Position numbers and translations under genes: made by a program. 64,000 bases of DNA from Spizellomyces punctatus DAOM BR117 (Eukaryota; Chytridiomycota; Chytridiomycetes; Spizellomycetales; Spizellomycetaceae): assembly GCF_000182565.1 (NCBI RefSeq), contig NW_015971541.1, positions 824,637 to 888,636 of the forward strand, in the 5' to 3' direction. The notes beneath the pieces were generated by a model. It saw only the letters and a list, made by a program, of their open reading frames with translations. It had not been told where the DNA came from and did no database searches. Below are positions 55,959 through 64,000 of this stretch, piece by piece (the first letter of the stretch is position 1; every line of letters begins with the position of its first letter).

Positions 55959-56828
55959 ATGTCACATCTGCAGCAACGTAAGACCGCCAGCTCCCAAGGC
56001 GCACCACAACAGGAGCCTACCTTTCAGAGAAATTCTCCTCGGAAGCGAACGACAACGTCTTCAACAAGCGGTGTAGGGACTTTTCTCTTGACTCTCGGCC
56101 TGATCATTGTCACTGGACTCGCAACAAGTTGGATAGTCACAGATTCGCTGACTTTCGGGTATCCCATACCCAATTGGAGAAAACTTCTTCACGTACGTTT
56201 CTGTAATTGCGCACCGGCCTCTCAAGCGTGGCTTGCCCTATAACTGACAGTGATTCATATTCAATTAGCGACACGAGATTACACTGACCACCGCCGAATT
56301 GGCCCAATATGATGGCACAGATCCGAGCAAGCCCATATATCTAGCTATTAAGTAAGTCACGAGAAAGGCGAGCTTGACTGTTGACGGATTATTCTCTTTT
56401 GCTGATATGCCACTCAGTGGGAAGGTGTATGATGTCAGCGCCGGCCCGCAGTATTATGGGAAGGTAAGGACCGTTGATCCCAGAAAAGTCTGTCCCAGTG
56501 ACTGATTCTATTGAGTAGGGTGGAGGGTACAATTTCTTTTCAGGAAAGGACGCTGCCCGGGCATACATCACCGGCTGTTTCCAGACCCACCTCACCCACG
56601 ATCTACGAGGATTGAGTGAAGCTCAAATCAAGGTAGGCACAGTAGATTAAATATAGGCCACTGGCAGTACTAATAACCGTCCTCCTTCAGACGCTTGATC
56701 AATGGACAGACTTCTATGCAAAGCACGACCAATACTTCTATGTTGGCAAGGTCATCCATGATCCAATACCAGAGGACGCACCAATCCCTGAAGACTGTAA
56801 TGCTCAAACGAGTGAATCAGCCTCCTAA
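55959..56828 (+). CDS. Neuferricin-like membrane-anchored cytochrome b5-type protein
   Basis: Five exons (55959-56192, 56269-56351, 56418-56463, 56519-56632, 56691-56828) give 204 aa. One membrane anchor (GTFLLTLGLIIVTGLATSWIV) precedes a MAPR-type cytochrome b5-like haem domain: TTAELAQYDGTDPSKPIYLAINGKVYDVS, GPQYYGKGGGYNFFSGKDAARAYITG, then LTHDLRGLSEAQI and a QWTDFYAKHDQYFYVGKV tail. GGGYNFFSGKDA and the following WLSFY/YVGKV-like tail resemble animal neuferricin (CYB5D2) more than PGRMC1/Dap1. MAPR proteins bind haem through tyrosines; the YY before GKGGGY are candidates. Ligand and role in fungi are unknown. Confidence 0.88.
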
Positions 56829-57018
56829 GAACTCCCAGGCTACTACGATATAATGAGGTGGGATCATCAGTAAAGTGCAAGCCGGTTATCGCCCCCTAAG
56901 CTGGCACATCGGAAGTTTTCCAATTCAAAATCTCGACACAGATGAATAAATACACATGTTCGCAATCTCTATCTGCCTGTACCTATCTATAGGACACTGT
57001 CTACATGTAAACGGTGCC

Positions 57019-57906
57019 TCAAAAGGATGGTAGATCAAACAATTCAGGTTCAAAATCCTCTAGAGTATTTAGTACCAGGGTGGCACCAATTTCCCTCCCG
57101 ACGACATTAACCATCTGTTCATCCGGCACCCACACCGTATGCATACCCGCAGCATTACCTGCTTCTACACCATTCACGGCGTCCTCAAAAACTAAGCAGG
57201 CTTCGGCAATGGGGGCATTCAACGCTTTCTGGGCCGCAAGAAACAGATCCGGTGCCGGTTTGCCCCGAAGAATGTCTGGATCGTCACCACAAGTCACGGA
57301 GGCAAATAGGTCGAAGAGGTGTCGATGATTCTGTGTCTTTAGCAGGTATTTTTGGCGGGTTGACGATGTTGCGACGGCGATAGGGATCTTGTGGTGGTGC
57401 AGGTGACGGACCAGGCGCTAGAAAGATCGCCGCGTAAGGCTAGCACCAACGATGGAAACGACAGTCTCATTTCACACCTCGACACCAGGCAGTAACGCAC
57501 ACTCTGGCCACATCTTCTCTTGCATTTCAGAAGTCTCTAGCAGGTACTCCTCAACGCTCATGGGTAGATTATAAACTTGCACAACAATCTTGGCGCTCTA
57601 CAAAGGAAGTGACCTGTACTTCAGCCCCAAGCACATGCTCAGATATGAGTTTTGGCACAAGAGGTTGGTACCTCAAACGACGTTGTCCCCATTAGTCGAC
57701 TCTTAACATCCCACGTGAAGGTCTTTCCTGGGGCATACTTGTCGAGAATGGTTTGGGTGACCTTGGTATATATGCTTTCGGTGTCAAGAAGCAGCCCGTC
57801 CTAGACCAATATTCGGAGAGCTATTTATTTTTGAGTAGTAGAGGACGCTTGTTCCGAATAGGCCTACCATGTCGAATATGCAGTGTGTTATAGATCTTTT
57901 CAACAT
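57019..57906 (-). CDS. HAD-superfamily phosphatase (PUDP/GS1-like)
   Basis: Four exons (57906-57868, 57800-57672, 57597-57478, 57417-57019) give 228 aa. All four HAD motifs are visible: I, FDMDGLLLDTE (nucleophile Asp, assembled across the first exon join); II, VATSS; III, Lys in RGKPAPD; IV, LVFEDAVNGVEAG. The C1-type cap (YAPGKTFTWDVKSRLMG) is that of the beta-phosphoglucomutase branch. Size and order match pseudouridine-5'-phosphatase (human PUDP, yeast-type GS1 homologues) and 2-deoxyglucose-6-phosphatases; the substrate cannot be settled from sequence. Divergent from UAP1 by 163 bp. Confidence 0.93.
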
Positions 57907-58069
57907 TTTGGTGCAGTTGCAGAGAAGCGAGAGCGTTCAGAAAGCCTGATCATTGGGCACCCTTAATGTAAGCGCGTCGATCACTGTTTAATACGGCCGC
58001 CACCATCTTGCGACCATCGAAATTGCAAAGGACCGAATTTAATCCCATCTCCCACAAACACGTTACAAG

Positions 58070-59679
58070 ATGCCTGTCGATTTCCAAACCATTCGTAATA
58101 AGTTCATCGAAGCTGGGCAAGGCCATGTTTTCCAGTTTTGGGAGGAACTTTCAGCTGGAGAACGGGAGGAGCTTCTCGCTAACCTTGCAAAAATCGACGT
58201 CGACCGAGTAAATCGAATTTACCACAAATCCACGACAACACCACCCAAATCGCAGCTCGCCAAGCTTGAGCCTCTTCCTGAAGCGGCCTTTGCCTCTACC
58301 ATTGCAGGGACTGGAGCAGCCAAAATTAAGCATTGGGAGGAGAAAGGACTGAAACTTATTGCCCAAAACAAAGTGGGTGTTATTCTCCTCGCTGGGGGAC
58401 AAGGTAGGTGCAAATATTTCCTGCAATGCATATCGGTCTTCGTGTGTTCTTTTCTATGGGATGCAGTGCTATAAGACGTATTGGGCACGAGCATCTTGAA
58501 AGGTCAAAAACTCATATTAATTCTGTCCCAGGTACTCGCCTCGGATCTTCCGCTCCAAAAGGTTGCTATGATATCGGACTTCCGTCACATAAATCTCTGT
58601 TCCAGCTACAGGCTGAGCGCATCTTGAGATTACAAAAGGTGGCCGCATCTTACGCCTCTGGAACAGAGGCGATTGTTATTCCTTGGTACATCATGGTTTC
58701 CGGACCAACTAAGCAGGCCACCACAACCTTCTTCAGGGAGCACAACTTCTTTGGTTTGAATCCCGAGAATGTAGTGTTCTTTGAACAGGGAGTGTTACCT
58801 GCATTTACAAACGAGGGTAAGATATTTATGGAAACAAAGAGTGCCCCAGCCGTGGCACCAGATGGCAATGGTGGAATATATGCTGCGCTTCGTCGGGAGG
58901 GTGTCATCGCCGATTTGGAACGTCGTGGTATTCCGTACGTGCACACATACTGTGTGGACAACTGCCTCGTCAAAGTAGCGGACCCGGTCTTCATCGGGTA
59001 CTGCGTGGAACAAAATGCTGATTGTGGAGCCAAAGCAGTGCCGAAGGCGTCTCCCGAAGAATCGGTGGGCGTCATCTGTCTACGCGATGGTAAATTTGCG
59101 GTGGTAGAATACTCGGAAATCGATAAGAATTTGGCAGCTCTCCGTAAGGACGACGGAACGCTCGTGTACAATGCTGCAAACATTGCGAACCACTTTTACA
59201 CCGTTGATTTTCTTCGTCGTGTTGATGCATTGGAAGGGGAGCTGGAATACCATATTGCACATAAGAAAATTAAGCACGTGGACCTTGCCACTGGAGAGCA
59301 AATTGTTCCTCAGAAGAACAATGGTATCAAGCTCGAAATGTTCATCTTCGATGTCTTCCCGTTCACCGAACGAATGGCGGTTCTGGAAGTTGCTCGCAAG
59401 GAAGAATTTTCTCCATTGAAGAATGCCCCTGGAAGTGGCAGCGACTCTCCCGAGACTTCGCGCGCGGACATTCTCAGCCAATGTGTGCGGTTTGCGGAAG
59501 CCGCTGGAGCTAAGGTTGTTAAAGGTGCTGGTCAAGACCCTACGGATGTCCCTGTGCTTGAAATTAGCCCGCTAGTATCATACTCTGGAGAGGGTCTCGA
59601 AACTCTCAAGCACGCCACCATTACAACTCCCAAAATATTGGATGGTCCACAGGACGTTCGGGAGATTCATATTGTCTAG
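58070..59679 (+). CDS. UAP1: UDP-N-acetylglucosamine pyrophosphorylase
   Basis: Two exons (58070-58403, 58532-59679) give 493 aa, the normal family length. Uap1/Qri1 converts GlcNAc-1-phosphate and UTP into UDP-GlcNAc, the precursor of chitin, N-glycans and GPI anchors. The nucleotide-binding loop LLAGGQGTRLG spans the exon join; then PKGCYDIGLPSHKSLFQLQAERI, IMVSGPTKQATT, FFEQGVLPAF, DGNGGIYAAL, YCVDNCLVKVADPVFIGYC, EYSEI, NIANHFY and KLEMFIFDVFPF follow in the expected order. The start MPVDFQTIRNKFIEAGQGHVFQFW is also typical. Likely cytosolic and essential for cell-wall synthesis. Confidence 0.98.
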
Positions 59680-59943
59680 TTTTAGTTACTTAGATACACG
59701 CGTAGCATCGGATTGGAGGCCAGATCCTCTCGGGTATGGACACTCATTTTAATCGTGTATGGTATAGTGAACATTAAAAGAGATTTAACAGCGAGATGGC
59801 TCGCAGCATAGAATATGAAGGCATTGGGTTTTTAATTTGCACTCATAGCCATATTCATGAGATCCAATGTAAATTTCATTTGAGTTTCTATGTGTATACA
59901 TAGCGGGCTGGAGCCGCAGCCTCAAACCACTGTCCGGCCACCT

Positions 59944-60667
59944 TCATACTCGTGTCTTTCCACTTTTGTTGAAGAGGGTCTGAATAACAAAAACCTGGAA
60001 AAGACTCGTGCCCACCACCATAAGCACTTCTAAAGTCCCAAACCAAAACAGCCTATTCTGGGTACTTTTCACAGTATCGAAGTTTCTGTTTTCTCGCGTT
60101 CGAAAGTACTTTTGCTGCTTTTGAATACCACCGAGTGTGTCGCTCAGATTCTCAATACTCTCCTCCAATGGGCGAACTTGCTTCTTAGCGTCCTCTTTCC
60201 CACTTAGATCGTGTCCGACCGGAGACGTAAGGTGGCTCTCGTGTTCGGCAGTGACATCAAAGTCAATAACTTTCTCTGTGAACGTTGACATGCGGTTCGA
60301 AAAGCAGAAAGAATGCTCTCCGGGACCGGACGCAGAGAATACAAAGTCGCCTTGACGCTCTTTTTGGCCTTGCAAGATTTGCACATTGTTTGGTCCCACT
60401 ACTTCGTAATCGATATCAAAAGAACCTCCAGACTGAACCTAAGTTACGAATGGAGTGCAGATCGTGTCAAACAGAGCACACAATGGAAATCACACCGTGT
60501 GTTCAACGTACCGCAAAATAGAACGCAATCTTCTCGCCGGCACTTTTGGCCGCAGTATAAAAACATGCACGCTCATGTGGGTCCATTTTGTAGGTCAGCG
60601 TCGTGGCGCTGGCTCCCGCTATGAGCACGAAGAAGCCTGCTATGGCTGCAGTTATGTTCGCCTTCAT
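59944..60667 (-). CDS. p24 (emp24/GOLD) cargo receptor
   Basis: Two exons (60667-60512, 60438-59944) give 216 aa. p24 proteins cycle between ER and Golgi in COPII/COPI vesicles and select cargo, including GPI-anchored proteins. A signal peptide (ITAAIAGFFVLIAGASA) leads to the GOLD domain with its paired cysteines in ERACFYTA and HSFCFSN. Also typical are ILQGQKERQGDFVF, FTEKVIDFDV and a coiled-coil with ENLSDTLGGIQKQQKYFRTRENRN. The TM segment LFWFGTLEVLMVVGTSLFQVFVI ends in a short LFNKSGKTRV tail without a clear KKXX. GDFVF and MSTFTEK suggest the gamma-type (Erp/TMED1-5) rather than Emp24 or Erv25. Confidence 0.93.
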
Positions 60668-60750
60668 GGTGGAACAGGAGCTTGTGACGGGGCAGATTGA
60701 AGGGCCAGATGGGCAGGCGAAGGTACCACACTCGTGTATTTGCAGCTACT

Positions 60751-61029
60751 TCAATTAGTGGGTGGCTTAGTGGTGCTTAGCTGGGTGATCGTCTGGTAAT
60801 TGTGCTCCGACAGTGTGTGTGTGCTGTCGCAAGTCAGAGTATTGTGCGCATAACACCAAACACAACGCATCATGTGAAGGATGGGCATGAATTCATCCAC
60901 AAAATATCTGTAATCCATTGTGATATACGATTCCTTCAGATCTGAGGGATGACAACTTTCACAGATCAAGGCTACCACGGCGATTAGGACAAAGAGACAC
61001 GACGTAGAAATGGGCAACGGAATGCACAT
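60751..61029 (-). CDS. Possible small secreted Cys-containing protein
   Basis: A single 92-codon frame starting at ATG with a hydrophobic lead (TSCLFVLIAVVALICESC) and six further Cys, including a CVWC pair. It lies in the gap between the p24 start and the coiled-coil gene. No family is recognised and the frame may be chance. Confidence 0.25.
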   Translation of the reverse strand: MCIPLPISTSCLFVLIAVVALICESCHPSDLKESYITMDYRYFVDEFMPILHMMRCVWCYAHNTLTCDSTHTLSEHNYQTITQLSTTKPPTN

Positions 61030-61197
61030 AGAGGTTGCTGTCGCCTGCTGTTTGCAAAGCAGCCATTCTCATCCGTAGCTAGCTATAGCCATGTGAGGCT
61101 TGAGGCTTACCTCATCATTGGACGAACGCGAGGTTTGTCCCAATTGTCTTCCTGGCTGAAGTATAGCGCCCGCCCCTACACGGCAGCAGAAGGGGCT

Positions 61198-62058
61198 ATG
61201 ACGGGACTTTCGTATCAGCAATCTCCAGCATCTTTTGACGCGAAGGATGTTGGTAATACTCTGATCTATCCAAGGGCATCAAAGCGTTCCCGCCCCGGAT
61301 CTTATCATCAAAAAGGAAATACGGAAGTAGATCCGTTGATACGGGAGCTAGAGGAGCTATTGAAGGAGTCCAACGTACCAAATCTCACTAAGAAATCCCT
61401 GGCTCCTAACGCTCATGATCAACCTGCGGTCCCGCGTCGACCAACTACACCATCCGCGAATCTGTCTCATCCTCCCCTTTCCGAACCGCACCAACCAACA
61501 GCTCTCATCTCCGCTCGTCTTCTGTTTCTCCTGAAAGCTCATTTGAAGACCTTAACGCATGCTACAAAATCACAGGCATCCCAGATCAAATCTCTGGAAT
61601 CTGCACTCAGAGCATCTCAAAGTAGGGAAAATGCCCTTCAAACGTCATTGGAATCATGTCAACTGGACTCGGCAAAATCGATCGCAAATCTCCAAAACCA
61701 GATCCGGAATTTGAATCGGCAGCTTGTCAGCGTTAAGGGACAAGCGGCCAAGGAGTTGCGTGCAAAGTGTCGAGCATTGGAGCTGGATCTCTTTAGAGAA
61801 CGTGCGGGGAGGACGAAGGTCGCAGTCGAGCTGGACACGGTTGTTGAGAAGGAGCGAAAGGAGAGACAACAGTTGGTATTGCTTTTGGTTAATCAACTGG
61901 AGAAAATGAGCAAGATTCAGCATAAGCAGGAATTCAAAGAAGCTGAGAATGAACAGCTAGGGTTTTTGTATAAACATGCTAACGAGCGGATATGTCAGAC
62001 ACAGCAACATCTGCAGCAATTGACCCTAACACTGCGACAATCATTGACTGGTCAATAA
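61198..62058 (+). CDS. Coiled-coil protein of unknown function
   Basis: A single exon gives 286 aa from ATG 61198. Open codons upstream to 61093 begin with GTG, so 61198 is preferred. Residues about 1-115 are polar and Pro/Ser-rich (RASKRSRPGSYHQKG; VPRRPTTPSANLSHPPLSEP). From about residue 120 (ISARLLFLLKAHLKTLTHA) to the end there is a long, unbroken heptad-type helix rich in Gln, Glu, Leu and Arg (LQNQIRNLNRQLVSVKGQAAKELRAKCRALE). No motif, zinc finger or membrane segment. Could be a centrosomal or cytoskeletal structural protein; I cannot assign a family. Convergent with RPB2. Confidence 0.7.
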   Translation: MTGLSYQQSPASFDAKDVGNTLIYPRASKRSRPGSYHQKGNTEVDPLIRELEELLKESNVPNLTKKSLAPNAHDQPAVPRRPTTPSANLSHPPLSEPHQPTALISARLLFLLKAHLKTLTHATKSQASQIKSLESALRASQSRENALQTSLESCQLDSAKSIANLQNQIRNLNRQLVSVKGQAAKELRAKCRALELDLFRERAGRTKVAVELDTVVEKERKERQQLVLLLVNQLEKMSKIQHKQEFKEAENEQLGFLYKHANERICQTQQHLQQLTLTLRQSLTGQ

Positions 62059-62068
62059 AATAACAATA

Positions 62069-62278
62069 TCATGGAGCGACATTTCTGAGCTCACATCCAT
62101 TTCTATTCTGGAAGAACGGACATTCTTCCGCCCACATCCCTTTCTTGAAAACTATCCCTTGCATTTTCTTTTTGCGATCGTCATAGTCTGTTGCCCTTTC
62201 AGCAGCATTCTCTATGCCGTCATCCATGCGATTATAAACACAAAAGTATACAACGAACAACAGTACCCCTCCCTCCAT
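62069..62278 (-). CDS. Small ORF downstream of RPB2 (doubtful)
   Basis: A 69-codon ATG frame with a hydrophobic start (GVLLFVVYFCVY) and a Lys-rich middle. It lies between the stops of RPB2 and the coiled-coil gene, where 3' UTR is expected. Not recognised; may be non-coding. Confidence 0.2.
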   Translation of the reverse strand: MEGGVLLFVVYFCVYNRMDDGIENAAERATDYDDRKKKMQGIVFKKGMWAEECPFFQNRNGCELRNVAP

Positions 62279-62324
62279 CTTTACCTCCTCCTAACTAGTG
62301 CCCCATGCAATATACATAAATAGG

Positions 62325-64000
62325 TCATCCCGAAACCAACAATCGTGGAGCAATATTCATTGCCATTAACTCCTGGAACAGTAGCTTGGCAGCATACGGT
62401 ATATGCAACTGTGATATCTCCGTCGTATTTTGGCAGGATCGGCATTCGTATTTGTTACGTTTAAGATCTGCAATCACCATGAGACCGCAACGGTCGCAAA
62501 CATGAACACGATAGGCGTCTGATGCATCAAAAAGACGTTCCTATGCGAAGCAAAAACATCAGGTTGACCATAGAACTGTTTGACCAAGAAGACGATAGGT
62601 TACCTTCAAGAACTGTGCAGCTCCATGAGCAATGAAACAATCACGTTCCATCTCTCCAAACCGTAGACCTCCATCACGGGAACGACCCTCCACCGGCTGC
62701 CGGGTCAAAATCTGCACGGGCCCACGTGCACGACTGTGAATCTTGTCATCTACCATATGCTTCAGCCTCTGGTAGTATGTCGGTCCAAAGAAAACTTGCG
62801 CTTGCAGCTTCCGGCCAGTGTGTCCATTGTACAATACTTCAAAACCGCGCTTTTGGTACCCAAACTGCTCCAACGCCCTCGATATCTGGTCAACTGTAAG
62901 ATCGGTGAATGGCGTCGCATCGCCTTCCACACCGGTCAAGGTTGCGAGTTTGGATAACAGACATTCGACCAAATGCCCAATTGTCATACGTGATGGAATA
63001 GCATGTGGATTGATAATCAAATCCGGACTTATACCTTCCGCTGAGAAAGGCAGGTCCTCTTGCCGATATGTTATACCTACAGTACCCTTCTGACCGTGAC
63101 GTGACTGTGCGGTTGCATAAATTTTAAGTCAAACAATTTGATAGCTTAACACAGCACCGGCGGCGATACTCACAGCAAACTTATCACCCATCTGCGGCAC
63201 ACGAACGGAACGAACGCGGACTTTGACAAATTTAAATCCTGCCTCGTTTGTAGTTACATTACCCGATCAATAATGCCGTTTTCCGTACTCTTCAGCGGAG
63301 TAGATGCATCCCGTTTGGTGTGAGCTGCGGTACGCTGACCCATCTCAGCGCTGTCTTCTTTGATTGGCACAGTTTTTCCGATAATGATATCCTCGCCGCC
63401 GACTCTGACGCCCGGTGCGATTAGCCCATCGTTGTCCAGCTTTTCATACGTTCCATGCTTAAGCCGCAGACAGCTGTCCCTTGACGGCTTTTCGAACGTT
63501 TCACTGGCCATCATTCCGACCTTCTTCTCGGTGTCCATGTACACTCGATAATACATACTTCTAAAAAGTCCTCGATCAATGGAGCTTTGACTCATGATCA
63601 GGGAATCTTCCTGATTGTAGCCGGAGTACACAGCAATAGCCACAACCGCATTTTGACCAGCAGGTAGTTCTCGGAAATGCATGAACTCCATAGCACGGGT
63701 AGTCGCAAGCGGCTTTTGCGGGTAGAACAGAATGTTTGCCATTGTGTCCATACGGATTTGATAGTTTGTGAGGAAAATGCCCATAGCCTGTTTACCCATA
63801 GCTGACTGATAGGTGTTACGTGGAGACTACAAGAAACCAGATCAGTTCCTGTCAAATGCATGAAAGTATATTGCCCACTTACTTGGTTATGATCCGGAAA
63901 CGGAATAATACTAGCGCAAATGCCAAGGATCATGCTAGGATGAATCTCACAATGCGTGTAATTTCGCGCATATACAGCATTGGATCTCAAACGTGCGAAT
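62325..64000 (-). CDS. RPB2: RNA polymerase II second-largest subunit (3' part)
   Basis: C-terminal part of Rpb2, with the 5' end beyond the right edge. The beta-type core is unmistakable: [170 protein letters not shown] and [24 protein letters not shown]. The C-terminal zinc site is CDRCG and CRSC, ahead of [21 protein letters not shown]. Several short introns interrupt it (for example near 63840-63880, 63120-63170 and 62540-62600). The wording fits Rpb2 better than the Pol I or Pol III subunits. Confidence 0.96.

Noticed and set aside
61093-61197. N-terminal extension of the coiled-coil gene from 61093
   Set aside because: The first codon is GTG and the preceding ATG is followed by TGA, so no valid start exists there.
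1-64000. tRNA, rRNA, transposon or CRISPR elements
   Set aside because: I looked through the intergenic stretches by eye for cloverleaf-like segments, long inverted or direct repeats and transposase or integrase motifs, and saw none. A covariance or repeat search could still find something small.

Overview
The window is nuclear DNA of a fungus, most likely a zoosporic (flagellated) lineage such as a chytrid. Almost every gene is split by short GT-AG introns of about 35-110 nt. The gene set is fungal-type opisthokont: UDP-GlcNAc pyrophosphorylase, a CSC1 channel, Hop1 with a PHD-wHTH region, Urb2, Nop4, Sly1. Two genes, ARMC2 and ARL6/BBS3, belong to flagellum and cilium biology that non-flagellated yeasts and moulds have lost. 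The species is not identifiable from sequence alone. Exon joins were made by hand from splice signals, reading phase and remembered family conservation. Protein lengths come from those joins; no alignment was run.

Layout. 1-2.7 kb: 3' part of an ARMC2-like armadillo gene. 2.8-7.7 kb: two SF3a subunits of the U2 snRNP (a short SF3A1-like gene and SF3A3) flanking a Ysc84/SH3 actin gene. 7.9-11.9 kb: COX19, the Sec1/Munc18 gene SLY1, and the Sm-ring gene SmE. 12.1-15.3 kb: nucleolar Nop4/RBM28. 15.4-22.8 kb: a ZIP metal transporter, a GNAT acetyltransferase, a CSC1/OSCA channel and ARL6. 22.9-29.8 kb: a large LRR protein of the STK11IP type and a mitochondrial methionine aminopeptidase built from many tiny exons. 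30.1-35.8 kb: meiotic Hop1 and a cytochrome P450. 36.6-40.4 kb: a bacterial-type potassium-channel-like gene and a LETM1-domain gene. 40.6-49.2 kb: UBC7/UBE2G, Urb2 and a Herp-like protein. 49.6-57.9 kb: a Kelch protein, a Ser/Thr-rich repeat protein, the KEOPS subunit Cgi121, a small secreted peptide precursor, a neuferricin-like haem protein and a HAD phosphatase. 58.1-64 kb: UAP1, a p24 cargo receptor, a coiled-coil protein and the 3' end of RPB2.

The gene order is compact and alternates divergent and convergent pairs. Ten head-to-head pairs share start-to-start gaps of roughly 160-450 bp. Functional themes recur locally: spliceosome (SF3A1-like, SF3A3, SmE), ribosome biogenesis (Nop4, Urb2), the ER and secretory pathway (Sly1, Ubc7, Herp-like, p24), and mitochondria (Cox19, methionine aminopeptidase, LETM1-domain protein). 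No rRNA, tRNA, transposon or CRISPR array was recognised.

The most interesting items are the one-gene potassium channel with a bacterial-type C-terminal domain and a TVGMGD filter, an SF3A1 gene lacking its SURP half, a secreted precursor with dibasic sites and a repeated PEEL motif, an 8-nt P450 microexon together with three more microexons in the aminopeptidase gene, and a GC-AG intron in URB2.
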